Source of the DNA: Acidobacteriota bacterium
GTDB lineage: Bacteria > Acidobacteriota > Holophagae > Thermotomaculales > Thermotomaculaceae
DNA length: 17,187 bases
Reading direction: 5' to 3'
NCBI GenBank assembly: GCA_027067895.1
Contig: JAMOUY010000010.1
Location: 1 to 17,187 of the forward strand
The first letter of the stretch is position 1. Each line of letters starts with the position of its first letter. Positions 7,849-15,268 of the stretch are shown here, piece by piece. The position numbers and the translations under genes were made by a program. The notes under the pieces are model-generated. The model was not told the origin of the DNA and did not search any database. It saw nothing but the letters and a program-made list of their open reading frames with translations.

Positions 7849-9843
7849 TTATTTAACAATTTTCGGAGTAATAAAGATTAATAATTCGTTGTTTTCCGAA
7901 CTTTCATATTTATGCCTAAACAACCAACTTAAAAGCGGAATGTTGTGAAGCCCGGGAACATAATCGTTGCTATTCTGGTCGTTAACCTGAAAAATTCCGC
8001 CGATTACGGTTGTTCCTCCGTCTTTTACAAGAACCTGAGTGTTGGCGTTTCTGGTAATAATTGTCGGGTTGCCCTGAACGGTATGTGTCCAATCCGGCTC
8101 TTCTTTTTTAACGTTTAAATCCATTATTATCGTTCCCTCAGCAGTGATTTGTGGTGTTACTTCCAATTTCAGCGAAGCGTTAATGTATTTTACGGTAACT
8201 GTATTGTTCTGAACTGTCTGAATAGGAATTCTTGCACCACTTTCAATAACTGCGGTTTTGTTGTTCTGAGCAACAACATGCGGCCTAGAAAGAATTCTTC
8301 CCAAACCTTCGTTTTCCATTGCGGAAAGAACCATGTCAAGAGAAAACGAACCAAGAACGTTTCCAAGCATTAAACCGATAGAAGACGTTGTGTTGATAGC
8401 AGGTAAATTAACAGCGTATCCACCGATAGGTCCGATTCCTCCGGAAGAAGGGTCAACCGTTCCGCCAACTCTGATTGTGTTGGGGAATGACATTCCGGTC
8501 TGAGTTCCGAGAGATGAATCGTAAATCCCGGTAAATCCCCACTGAATACCGATTTCTTTTGCAAAAACTTTCTTTGTTTCCACAATTCTTGCTTCAATCA
8601 ATACCTGAGTGTTTGCTCTGTCAAGCAAATCAATCATTTCAAGAATAGGCGGTATTTTCTTGGGAATATCGGTAATTATCACGGTGTTTGTTCTTTCGTC
8701 AATAATAATATCCCCTCTCTTTGACAGAAAGGATTTTAAAATAGGCTCAACATCCTTTGCTTTTGCATAAGACAAAGATTTTGCAATGGTTTGAGTGTCA
8801 ACGGCCAATTCTTTTTCTTCTTTAAGTTTCCTTCTTTCCTCAGCCTCTTTTCTGAATTTTTCAAGAGTCGCAACTCTCAAAACACCGTTTTGAAGTTCAC
8901 TGCCAAGGCCTTTGTCTTTCAAAATTATGTCAAGAGCCTGATCCCAAGGAATGTCTTTAAACCTGTAAGTTGCCGTTCCTTCAACAGAGGAATCAACTAT
9001 AAGGTTCAATCCAGCAAAATCGGCAATGTACCTTAAAAGGTCTTTTATATCTATGTCTTTAATATCAATCAATCCTATTTTCTGACCGACGTATTTTTTC
9101 TGACCGCCGGAAATTGTCTTGGTAAGGAAAGCATACTGAGGCTCGCCGTCTGTTACTTCCTCAGGCGTTGTTTCCTCGGCTGCACTTACCTGTTCTCCCA
9201 CATAGAAAAGAAGTCCGTTATTTGTAAACTTAACCCTTGTGGAAAGATTTTCAACATCTTTTTTAACCTTAACAACAACTTCGTCCCCAACTTGACTAAT
9301 TTTAACGCCCTTAACTTCGGAAAAATCCTTGGGAAGAACTGCGTTTTGAATAACCATCGTTGCGGTATTGCCGTCTTTCTGAACCGTATAGTAAGGCTTT
9401 GAATTGCAAGCAAGTTTTACAACCGTCAAGTTATCAAGAACATCTTCCACATCAACAGATTTAATCTCTGTTTTAGCCTTTACAGGGTAAAAAACAAAAC
9501 TTAGCAATTTCCCTTTATTGATTACTTTTGCCTTTACATTGTCCTTTAAGAGAAATGTAAACCTTGACGCATTGTCAATCGGCTCTACGTTAAAGGAAGA
9601 GACTTCCTCGGTATTTATTACCGGAATGTTTGTCTTAACCTCAACCCCTCCTTCTACTTCTACAACAAACAGATTATTGCTATCGGCAACAACCTGATAG
9701 TGGAGGGGCTTATCACTGTCATGCACAACGGTGACTTTTGTTCCACTTTTGTTTTCTACAAAGTTAACTCCTTTAATAGAAAACCCAAAAACCATCTGGC
9801 TTAACGATATTACACAAAGTAACAGAAAAACTCGTTTAAACAT
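7849..9843 (-). CDS. pilQ: Type IV pilus secretin
   Basis: The 664-residue protein is the outer-membrane ring through which the pilus passes. A signal peptide covers about 1-20 (hydrophobic FLLLCVISLSQMVFG). Two AMIN-like domains, which bind peptidoglycan in known PilQ proteins, span about 24-118 and 126-216. An STN/N0 domain follows at about 255-330 (IDIKDIDIKDLLRYIADFAG; FKDIPWDQALDIIL). A charged linker leads to an N1 domain (350-408: DERTNTVIITDIP) and the secretin beta-barrel domain (414-664: VLIEARIVE; SRPHVVAQNN; VPGLHNIPLLSWLF; ELLIFITPKIV). No truncation is seen. A GGAGGGG site overlaps the pilP stop, 9 bp before the start. Confidence 0.97.
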   Translation of the reverse strand: MFKRVFLLLCVISLSQMVFGFSIKGVNFVENKSGTKVTVVHDSDKPLHYQVVADSNNLFVVEVEGGVEVKTNIPVINTEEVSSFNVEPIDNASRFTFLLKDNVKAKVINKGKLLSFVFYPVKAKTEIKSVDVEDVLDNLTVVKLACNSKPYYTVQKDGNTATMVIQNAVLPKDFSEVKGVKISQVGDEVVVKVKKDVENLSTRVKFTNNGLLFYVGEQVSAAEETTPEEVTDGEPQYAFLTKTISGGQKKYVGQKIGLIDIKDIDIKDLLRYIADFAGLNLIVDSSVEGTATYRFKDIPWDQALDIILKDKGLGSELQNGVLRVATLEKFRKEAEERRKLKEEKELAVDTQTIAKSLSYAKAKDVEPILKSFLSKRGDIIIDERTNTVIITDIPKKIPPILEMIDLLDRANTQVLIEARIVETKKVFAKEIGIQWGFTGIYDSSLGTQTGMSFPNTIRVGGTVDPSSGGIGPIGGYAVNLPAINTTSSIGLMLGNVLGSFSLDMVLSAMENEGLGRILSRPHVVAQNNKTAVIESGARIPIQTVQNNTVTVKYINASLKLEVTPQITAEGTIIMDLNVKKEEPDWTHTVQGNPTIITRNANTQVLVKDGGTTVIGGIFQVNDQNSNDYVPGLHNIPLLSWLFRHKYESSENNELLIFITPKIVK

Positions 9844-9852
9844 TTACCCCTC

Positions 9853-10365
9853 CTATTTATCTAAATATTTTTTAATGTCTTTGTAAGGTTTAATTAAATT
9901 AGGATCATTAATATACTGCCTAAACACCACGTAACCGAATACTTTCCCAGCCTCAACAGGTGAAGAGATTTCATCGGGAGATTTTTTGCCCATTCCGATT
10001 TCCAATACTTCTCCGTCAAAGAGTTTGTCTCCCGGTTTTATCCAATAAACTTTATTGTCGCTTCCCAAAACAAGCGCCTCATAACCTCTTTTTGATTTTA
10101 TAATCCCCTGTAAAACAATTTCATCAATTGACATTCCGGCTATTCCCGGAACTTTCTTTCTTTTGCTTCCTCTGAGAATTTCAAGGTCAAAGGGTGAAAT
10201 AAACGGGTCTCTCTTGGATTTTGGCTGATATGTGTAAGGAGAAATAACTTCCGCTTCATTTTGGTTTGCTTGGTTTACTTTATCACCTTTTTCCCCCTCA
10301 GGCGTTTGAGAGAAACCTGAGAAAACAAATACCAAGGCTATTAAAATTAAACCTACCCTTTTCAT
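9853..10365 (-). CDS. pilP: Type IV pilus alignment protein PilP
   Basis: A 170-residue periplasmic linker between the PilNO inner-membrane complex and PilQ. A signal or anchor sequence covers 1-18 (KRVGLILIALVFVFSGFS). There is no cysteine in a lipobox, unlike the lipoprotein PilP of Neisseria and Pseudomonas, so it is either cleaved by signal peptidase I or stays membrane-anchored. A disordered Gln/Asn/Glu-rich stretch follows, then the PilP signature KRDPFISPF (51-59) and the compact beta domain with DEIVLQGIIK, YEALVLGSDNKVYWIKPGD and GEVLEIG (about 81-123). Its start overlaps the pilO stop (ATGA), and its ribosome site lies in the pilO arginine tail. Order in the pilMNOPQ cluster strongly supports the call. 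Confidence 0.93.
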   Translation of the reverse strand: MKRVGLILIALVFVFSGFSQTPEGEKGDKVNQANQNEAEVISPYTYQPKSKRDPFISPFDLEILRGSKRKKVPGIAGMSIDEIVLQGIIKSKRGYEALVLGSDNKVYWIKPGDKLFDGEVLEIGMGKKSPDEISSPVEAGKVFGYVVFRQYINDPNLIKPYKDIKKYLDK

Positions 10366-10958
10366 CTTCTTCTCCTTCTCTTATTATTGTCGTCAAAGGC
10401 CATATTGTCTGCCTCTTCATTATAAATATAAGTGGATGCCGTACAATTTACATTTACAGAGTATTTTTTGTTCAGCTTTTTCGCCTTAACCATCTTAAAT
10501 TCCGTTATGTTTATGATTTTTTCAAAATTGGCAAGTTTTGCAAAAAAGAAACCAACGTCATGGTATTTAGCCTTCATTTTAATTTTATAAGGCAACTCGT
10601 AAGTTATACCCATTGGTTTTTTACTCTCCGCTTTGATTTCCACAATATCAACTCCGCTTTCCTGAGCCATTTTATTCAATTTGCTGTACAACTGCCCTGC
10701 TTCTTCCTTGCTAGGAAGTATTTCTTTCAAGATTTCAAGTTGCCTTTTAAGATCTTTCTTCTTCGCTCTAAACTGCTCAATGTTTTTGGTAAGTTTTTTC
10801 GCTTCTTTTATCTCGGCATCAAGTTTTGCAATCTGTTTATTTATTACTTCCGTTTTGTGATTCCATCCTTTTATAAAAGCAAGATAACCTACCAGATAAA
10901 AAACAGCGAGCAAGCCCAATAAAACCCCAGCCTGTGCCTTAGGAGACAGATTTTCCAT
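10362..10958 (-). CDS. pilO: Type IV pilus inner-membrane protein PilO
   Basis: This 198-residue protein has one membrane helix near the N-terminus (about 10-29: AGVLLGLLAVFYLVGYLAFI), a coiled coil at about 35-85, and a C-terminal ferredoxin-like periplasmic domain with MAQESGVDIVEIKAES, YHDVGFFFAKLANFEKIINI (about 132-151) and a final beta strand. It pairs with PilN to form the inner-membrane platform that connects PilM with PilP. The very C-terminus is unusual: DDNNK followed by five arginines before the stop. That tail is encoded by the purine run that serves as the pilP ribosome site. The gene starts 3 bp after pilN, with AAGGAG 7 nt upstream. Confidence 0.93.
   Translation of the reverse strand: MENLSPKAQAGVLLGLLAVFYLVGYLAFIKGWNHKTEVINKQIAKLDAEIKEAKKLTKNIEQFRAKKKDLKRQLEILKEILPSKEEAGQLYSKLNKMAQESGVDIVEIKAESKKPMGITYELPYKIKMKAKYHDVGFFFAKLANFEKIINITEFKMVKAKKLNKKYSVNVNCTASTYIYNEEADNMAFDDNNKRRRRR
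10372..10377 (-). promoter_or_regulatory. pilP ribosome binding site inside pilO arginine tail
   Basis: AAGGAG lies 6 nt before the pilP ATG, and the same bases encode arginine codons of the pilO C-terminus. With the ATGA stop/start overlap this supports translational coupling of pilO and pilP and fixes the pilP start. Confidence 0.8.
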
Positions 10959-10961
10959 AAC

Positions 10962-11570
10962 TCACTCCTTTTTCATCTTATCTTTTAATGTTATTTTAAA
11001 CTCAAAATAAACAATTCCCGGAATCTTAGCCCTCTCAACCTTTTTCAAGATTGGGTACTGTATGGTTTTAACAATTGGCGACTGCGCAAGAAACTGATAA
11101 TAATTGTTGGCAGATTCCGAGTTTTTGGCCTGCCCTTTTATTGTTAAAGTATTTGCCTTTTTCTCAATACTTTCAAACCACACACTGTCAGGACACCTGT
11201 TAAACAATTCTTCAAGAATTTTAACAGGAATAGACTGTTGCGCCTTTAAACTGTTTATCAAATCGGTTTTCTTTTTCAGCATTTCAAGGTCTTTTTCCAA
11301 CGCTTTCTGCTCTTTAATCAAATTTTCATACTTCCGCTTTTCCGCCATTTTTTGGTTTCTAATTTTCTCAGCCCTTGACATATTGCTGTAAGCCATAAAT
11401 CCCCATACGACAAGAATAGCAAGACCCAACAAGAAAGCAATAGCAGAACCAATTTGCATTAATTGTTCAGACCTGTCTCCGCCACCACCAGATTCTTTTT
11501 GGGAAAAAACCTTGGTATCAAAGTCTTTTCCTAAATTTTCTTTCCCTGAAAGAAGATTTATCTGTATCAT
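10962..11570 (-). CDS. pilN: Type IV pilus inner-membrane protein PilN
   Basis: A 202-residue protein. The cytoplasmic N-terminus begins IQINLL (2-7), the short peptide that docks in the PilM groove in known PilM-PilN complexes. A Gly/Ser-containing linker (27-33) leads to a membrane helix at about 40-61 (IGSAIAFLLGLAILVVWGFMAY). A coiled coil at about 67-108 and a small periplasmic alpha/beta domain follow (KILEELFNRCPDSVWFESIEK; TLTIKGQAKNSESANNYYQFL). It forms heterodimers with PilO. The ATG follows the pilM stop directly (TAAATG), and an AAAGGAG site lies within the pilM end. Before the membrane helix, the linker is somewhat longer than in short PilN proteins. Confidence 0.94.
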   Translation of the reverse strand: MIQINLLSGKENLGKDFDTKVFSQKESGGGGDRSEQLMQIGSAIAFLLGLAILVVWGFMAYSNMSRAEKIRNQKMAEKRKYENLIKEQKALEKDLEMLKKKTDLINSLKAQQSIPVKILEELFNRCPDSVWFESIEKKANTLTIKGQAKNSESANNYYQFLAQSPIVKTIQYPILKKVERAKIPGIVYFEFKITLKDKMKKE

Positions 11571-12620
11571 TTACATCTCCTTTCTCAGTGATAATCCCAC
11601 TGCAATAGATACCATACTGGACACATCGTTTATAAATTCAGGGTCAAAAACACTTTCGTCAACATGAACATTTTCAAAAGGATTAAAGATTTCAACCCTA
11701 ACTCCGGATTTGTCTTCAAGCATTTTGTCAAGACCGTGAATTCTTGCAGTACCGCCTGAAAGAACAATTCTATCTATGGTAGCAAATTGGGAAGTTGCTT
11801 TAAAAAACTCAAAGGTTTTTAAAAACTCTCCGATAAGTTCCTGAGATGTCTGGTCAATTATTGGAATAACGCTGTCAAAGGTTATTCCCTCAACATTTTG
11901 GCCTTTTTTAAGGCTTTCGGCACTGTCAAAATCAATTCCCAATTCTTTTTGAATGCTCTGAGTATACAAAGAACCACCAACAGACAAATCTCTCCAAAAT
12001 AGAGATTTGTTGCCCAAAAGAATGTTGATGTTCGTTGAAGAAGCACCGATATTCACTATTGCGGTGATAACATCTTGGTCAATTGAATAATTGTACTCAT
12101 AAGCGTTTTGCAAAGCAAATGCGGCAACATCAACAACCATCGGTTCAAGTCCCGCCTGAACAACAACTGATGTGTAATCGCTGATAACGTCTTTTTTAGC
12201 CGCCACCAAAACCACATCCATCTGGTCGTCTTCGCTTGAATCAACCACCTCGTAGTCAATGTTTACCTCATCAATCTCAAACGGGATATACTGCTCGGCC
12301 TCAAATCTGATTTGGTCGTTTAACTCGTTCATATCCATTTTGGGCAAGGTTATCTTCTTAATTATTACCCCGTTACCGGAAACGGCAATAGCGACTTTGG
12401 TGTTTTTAACACCAAGCCTTTCAAAAAGGTTTCTAACAGCCTCAGACACGGCAAAAGAGTCCATAATACCGCCGTCAACAATACTCTGAGGCGGAACAGG
12501 TTCAACGCCTACATTAACCAAATGATGGCGTTTTCCCTTTCCTTCTTTTAACTCCACCAGTTTCACAAAAGAAGACCCAATGTCAAGCCCTATCAATTGT
12601 TTTTTTCTTTTAAATAACAC
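11571..12620 (-). CDS. pilM: Type IV pilus actin-like ATPase PilM
   Basis: This 349-residue cytoplasmic protein has the FtsA/actin-like fold. Visible motifs are phosphate 1 (LIGLDIGSSFVKLV, 9-22), a segment typical of PilM (QIRFEAEQYIPFEIDEV, 103-119), phosphate 2 (AIVNIGASSTNINI, 187-200), DLSVGG (211-216) and the adenosine motif VLSGGTARIHGL (286-297). It recruits PilN to build the inner-membrane platform of the type IV pilus. The start is GTG at 12620 with AAGGTG 4 nt upstream; the first residues, LFKRKKQLIGLDIGSS, fit the family start. It is the first gene after a promoter with a perfect -35 box, and stands 84 bp from the phosphatase gene. Confidence 0.96.
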   Translation of the reverse strand: MLFKRKKQLIGLDIGSSFVKLVELKEGKGKRHHLVNVGVEPVPPQSIVDGGIMDSFAVSEAVRNLFERLGVKNTKVAIAVSGNGVIIKKITLPKMDMNELNDQIRFEAEQYIPFEIDEVNIDYEVVDSSEDDQMDVVLVAAKKDVISDYTSVVVQAGLEPMVVDVAAFALQNAYEYNYSIDQDVITAIVNIGASSTNINILLGNKSLFWRDLSVGGSLYTQSIQKELGIDFDSAESLKKGQNVEGITFDSVIPIIDQTSQELIGEFLKTFEFFKATSQFATIDRIVLSGGTARIHGLDKMLEDKSGVRVEIFNPFENVHVDESVFDPEFINDVSSMVSIAVGLSLRKEM

Positions 12621-12662
12621 AACCCACCTTCCTAATATTTTTTTTATATCAATTTAGAATTT

Positions 12663-12691
12663 ACAATAAAAGAAAATTGTGCATTTGTCAA
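12663..12691 (-). promoter_or_regulatory. Predicted sigma-70-type promoter of the pil operon
   Basis: On the minus strand, TTGACA (12686-12691) is followed after 17 nt by TATTGT (12663-12668). The -35 box is a perfect match, the spacing is ideal, and the -10 box matches 4 of 6. Transcription would start near 12656, giving a leader of about 36 nt before pilM GTG. No other strong promoter is seen in the 84-bp gap. Confidence 0.65.
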
Positions 12692-12704
12692 GAAAAATCT
12701 GACA
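12686..12704. promoter_or_regulatory. Imperfect inverted repeat over the pil operon -35 box
   Basis: On the plus strand the arms TGTCA and TGACA flank a 9-nt AT-rich spacer, with partly extended symmetry (GA/TC inside). It covers the -35 box of the promoter before pilM and could be an operator. It could also be chance, since the arms are only 5 bp and no regulator is identified. Confidence 0.25.
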
Positions 12705-13472
12705 TTATTCATAAGCATTCACCGTTATTATTGTAATATTATCGTCTCCGCCGGCAATATTAGCCTCTTCAATAAGGCGATTCCCCAACTTTTCTATATC
12801 GTCCGCACCCTTTTCCCTAAAAATATCCTGCATTTTTTCATAACTCAACATTGAGTTAACTCCGTCACTACAAAAAAGGAAAATATCGCCGGGTTTGACT
12901 TTTACTTCATCTATATCCACAAGAAGTTTTTCTCCGCTTCCCAAAGCCTGAGTGACAACATTCTTAAAAGGATGCTCTCTTGCCTGCTCCTCACTTATTA
13001 TTCCTTTCTTTAACTGCTCGTTAACCCAAGAATGGTCTTCCGTAATAAGATTAAGTTTTCCGTCTCTAAAATAGTAAGCCCTACTATCTCCGATATGCGC
13101 AATAGTAACTTTGTCTCCTTTAAACAAACCAACAACAACAGTCGTCCCCATTCCCTTTAACTTACTATTTTCTTCCACTTTTTTCAGAATTTTATCGTTA
13201 GCAAGGTTTATACCCGTTATTAGAAGATTGGCTTCAAAAGAAAAATCATTGTTGTATTCAAAAGGCCACGTAACTTCTCCGCCCTTATCCATAGCCTTAA
13301 TAAATTCATAAATCATTTCAACCGCAATACCGGACGCTATCTCGCCTGCGGCGTGGCCTCCCATTCCGTCAGCAACAACGGCAAGACCGTGTTTTTCATC
13401 AAAAAGAAATGCGTCTTCATTATGAGACCTTTTTTGCCCGACATCGCTTTTGCCATAAAACCTGTATTTCAT
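12705..13472 (-). CDS. PP2C-type serine/threonine protein phosphatase
   Basis: The protein is 255 residues if it starts at ATG 13472. That start has GAGAGG 5 nt upstream and lies 1 bp after the dnaJ-like stop; a 13-codon longer frame starting at 13511 overlaps the upstream gene and lacks a better site. PP2C motifs are all present: GQKRSHNEDAF (12-22), VADGMGGHAAGE (33-44, D35/G36), GMGTTVV, IAHIGDSRAYYFRDG (124-138), FLFCSDGVNSML (198-209, D203) and GGDDNITIITV (241-251, D244). These supply the metal-binding aspartates, so it should be an active metal-dependent phosphatase. No Hanks-type kinase is in the window, so its substrates are unknown. It has no membrane segment. It sits right before the pil operon promoter. 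Confidence 0.94.
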   Translation of the reverse strand: MKYRFYGKSDVGQKRSHNEDAFLFDEKHGLAVVADGMGGHAAGEIASGIAVEMIYEFIKAMDKGGEVTWPFEYNNDFSFEANLLITGINLANDKILKKVEENSKLKGMGTTVVVGLFKGDKVTIAHIGDSRAYYFRDGKLNLITEDHSWVNEQLKKGIISEEQAREHPFKNVVTQALGSGEKLLVDIDEVKVKPGDIFLFCSDGVNSMLSYEKMQDIFREKGADDIEKLGNRLIEEANIAGGDDNITIITVNAYE

Positions 13473-13473
13473 C

Positions 13474-14127
13474 TTAACCTCTCTTAAACAAACTGCCGAA
13501 TAATTTTCCAAGAAAGTTCTTCTGTTTTATAACTTTAAGCGCTTTCAAAACCTCAATCGCCCTTTTGTTGTTTGGGTCAATTTTCAAAACCCTTTTATAG
13601 TGATAAACCGCTTGTGACTTAACTCCTTTGTTAAGAAAAAAATCTGCTAACTGTAATCTGTATTTAACATTTAACGGGTCAAGGTTAATGGCATGTTCAA
13701 GATTTTCTATAACCTTTTTGCTCCTTCTGGGAAGGTTTATCTGACTTAAAGCAAGATAGTAAAAGCAATCGGCCGTTGCCATACCCCTGTTTATGGCAGC
13801 CTGAAAGAAGGTTTCGGCATTTTCAAAATCATTTTTCTTAAAATAAGCCATCGCCTTCTTAAAAAAATCCTCACTGTTTACACTTGTATTCTCTTTTGCG
13901 GAAGAATGAGGTGTTCTTAGAGTCTGGTCATATTCCCTTCTTTTAACAGGGTCTTTTAAAATATTGAATGCTCTGGTTACTTCTTTAAACCTTTTCTCGG
14001 CTTCCCTCTTTTCTTCTTCCGTTTTATACCTGTCCGGGTGTAACTCTTTTACAAGTTTTTTAAATGCTACCGTAATTTCTTTCGTGGTAGCATTTCGGGA
14101 AACTCCGAGAATATCATAATAATTCAT
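13474..14127 (-). CDS. J-domain protein with C-terminal TPR repeats
   Basis: This 217-residue protein starts with a canonical J domain (about 2-68: NYYDILGVSRNATTKEI; AFKKLVKELHPDRYK; AFNILKDPVKRREYDQTL), with the HPD motif at 30-32 that stimulates the DnaK ATPase. After a short Ser/Asn linker, TPR helices cover about 88-200 (AMAYFKKNDFENAETFFQAA; CFYYLALSQINLP; YRLQLADFFLNKGVKSQAVY). It has no Gly/Phe or zinc region, so it is a class III J protein, not the general chaperone DnaJ. The TPR part probably selects a client. Transcription is probably from its own promoter 24 bp upstream. A GAGGTG site precedes the ATG. Confidence 0.9.
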   Translation of the reverse strand: MNYYDILGVSRNATTKEITVAFKKLVKELHPDRYKTEEEKREAEKRFKEVTRAFNILKDPVKRREYDQTLRTPHSSAKENTSVNSEDFFKKAMAYFKKNDFENAETFFQAAINRGMATADCFYYLALSQINLPRRSKKVIENLEHAINLDPLNVKYRLQLADFFLNKGVKSQAVYHYKRVLKIDPNNKRAIEVLKALKVIKQKNFLGKLFGSLFKRG

Positions 14128-14150
14128 TGTTCACCTCAACCTTAATATAA

Positions 14151-14178
14151 ATTATAAACAATAAATTACACATTGCAA
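14151..14178 (-). promoter_or_regulatory. Predicted promoter of the J-domain/phosphatase genes
   Basis: On the minus strand, TTGCAA (14173-14178) is followed after 16 nt by TATAAT (14151-14156). The -10 box is perfect and the -35 box matches 4 of 6. It would give a leader of about 17 nt before the ATG at 14127, which contains the GAGGTG ribosome site. Confidence 0.6.
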
Positions 14179-14188
14179 TAAAATAATA

Positions 14189-15268
14189 TTATTTTTTTCT
14201 TGATTTTAAAAGCCTTGATGCCGCCTGCCTCACAAATTCCGATATCCCCCTGTCCCTAACAAGCCCTTTTAAATCCCTTTCGGCCAGCCTGTTTAGCAGT
14301 GTTAACGCAATATCAGGCGGGGTTTTGGGATTCTTTACAAGTGCAAGAATTATCTTATACTTTTTAATAAACTGACGGTTTGTCCCTATGTGTCTCAATA
14401 CGTCTTTGTGAACATTTCTCATTCCTGCAATTGCCGCAACTTCCTGTTCGGTTATTTTGGGACTTTGAATTACCGCCATGGCAACAACTTTATTTGAATC
14501 TCTAATCAAAAGACTTCTTTCTTCTTTTGTTCCCTTTAATGCCCTATCTATCTTTTGGGCAACACTCATTCTCAACAATTTTTGATAAAGAGTAAGATCC
14601 TCTTCGTCTAAATCTTCCTCATTGACCTCTATAACGGATTTTTTCCCCGCTTCCGCTTCTTCCTTTTCAGCCTGCTCCAACAGTTGTTTTTTCAACTCTT
14701 TTGTTTCGGCATCTTCTTCCTCTTCTTCCAATTCATCTTTCTGCTCCGCTTCTTCTTCAATTTTTTGAGGTTTTTTCTCACCCAAAATTCCAAACTCTTC
14801 ATACTCTCTCAACTTTTCTTTCAAAAATCCGTCAAGGTACTTGTTATCAAGCAAAACAGGGACTATTTCCTTATGTTTTTTTAATACTGACACGTTGTTT
14901 ACAAGGAATGTCAAGACTTCACTGTAATTACAACCTGCGGCAACGGTAAACAAGGAAGAGGGACAGATTGGATTTGTAAGAATTTTAATCAATACTTCAT
15001 GATTAGGTTCAACTTTAAGAAAAAATTGAAAATAAAAAACCAAAAGATTGGGGTCGTCCGTCTGTTCAAGAATATTTAACAAAAGTTCAAGAGATATGCC
15101 GGAAACCGACTTTACAACATTTTCCTTTATTGTTTTGTCACCCTGCTCAAAAACATAGGGCAAAACATTAACATAATCCTCCGGAGTAAGAGGAAAACTC
15201 ATTGTGGAAATAGCATTTAAGATTTCAAGAGATAATTCTTTATTTTTAATCCGCTCTTTTAAATTCAT
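14189..15268 (-). CDS. Uncharacterised acidic helical-repeat protein
   Basis: A 359-residue protein, almost entirely helical, without signal or membrane segment. The N-terminal half (about 1-165) has HEAT-like or leucine-rich helix pairs (for example LSLEILNAISTMSFPLTPEDYV and DPNLLVFYFQFFLKV). A Glu-rich low-complexity linker covers about 168-225. The C-terminal part (226-356) looks tightly conserved: LLRMSVAQKIDRALKGTKEE, LLIRDSNKVVAMAVIQSPKI, VAAIAGMRNVHKDVLRHIGT, ALVKNPKTPPDIALTLLNRL and AERDLKGLVRDRGI. This resembles a hypothetical-protein family I associate with deltaproteobacteria and Acidobacteria; its role is unknown to me. The start overlaps the RodZ-like stop by 4 nt, so the two are coupled. 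A weak AAAGGAA lies upstream. Function is not assignable. Confidence 0.75.
   Translation of the reverse strand: MNLKERIKNKELSLEILNAISTMSFPLTPEDYVNVLPYVFEQGDKTIKENVVKSVSGISLELLLNILEQTDDPNLLVFYFQFFLKVEPNHEVLIKILTNPICPSSLFTVAAGCNYSEVLTFLVNNVSVLKKHKEIVPVLLDNKYLDGFLKEKLREYEEFGILGEKKPQKIEEEAEQKDELEEEEEDAETKELKKQLLEQAEKEEAEAGKKSVIEVNEEDLDEEDLTLYQKLLRMSVAQKIDRALKGTKEERSLLIRDSNKVVAMAVIQSPKITEQEVAAIAGMRNVHKDVLRHIGTNRQFIKKYKIILALVKNPKTPPDIALTLLNRLAERDLKGLVRDRGISEFVRQAASRLLKSRKK

Noticed and set aside
10266..10922. Plus-strand open frame of 218 codons opposite pilO/pilP
   Set aside because: It is antisense to two clear pil genes, has a low-complexity Phe/Leu-rich product and no recognisable motif.
12686..12704. 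The TGTCA/TGACA inverted repeat as terminator of the phosphatase gene
   Set aside because: The arms are 5 bp and AT-containing, with no T-tract after them on the minus strand; it is listed as a weak possible operator instead.
13473..13511. Longer N-terminus for the PP2C phosphatase
   Set aside because: The extra 13 residues overlap the J-domain gene and have no PP2C similarity, while the ATG at 13472 has GAGAGG at good spacing and the family starts there.
14180..14195. AATAATATTATT palindrome after the helical-repeat gene as a terminator
   Set aside because: The stem is only A-T pairs and overlaps the stop codon; it would be too weak to terminate.
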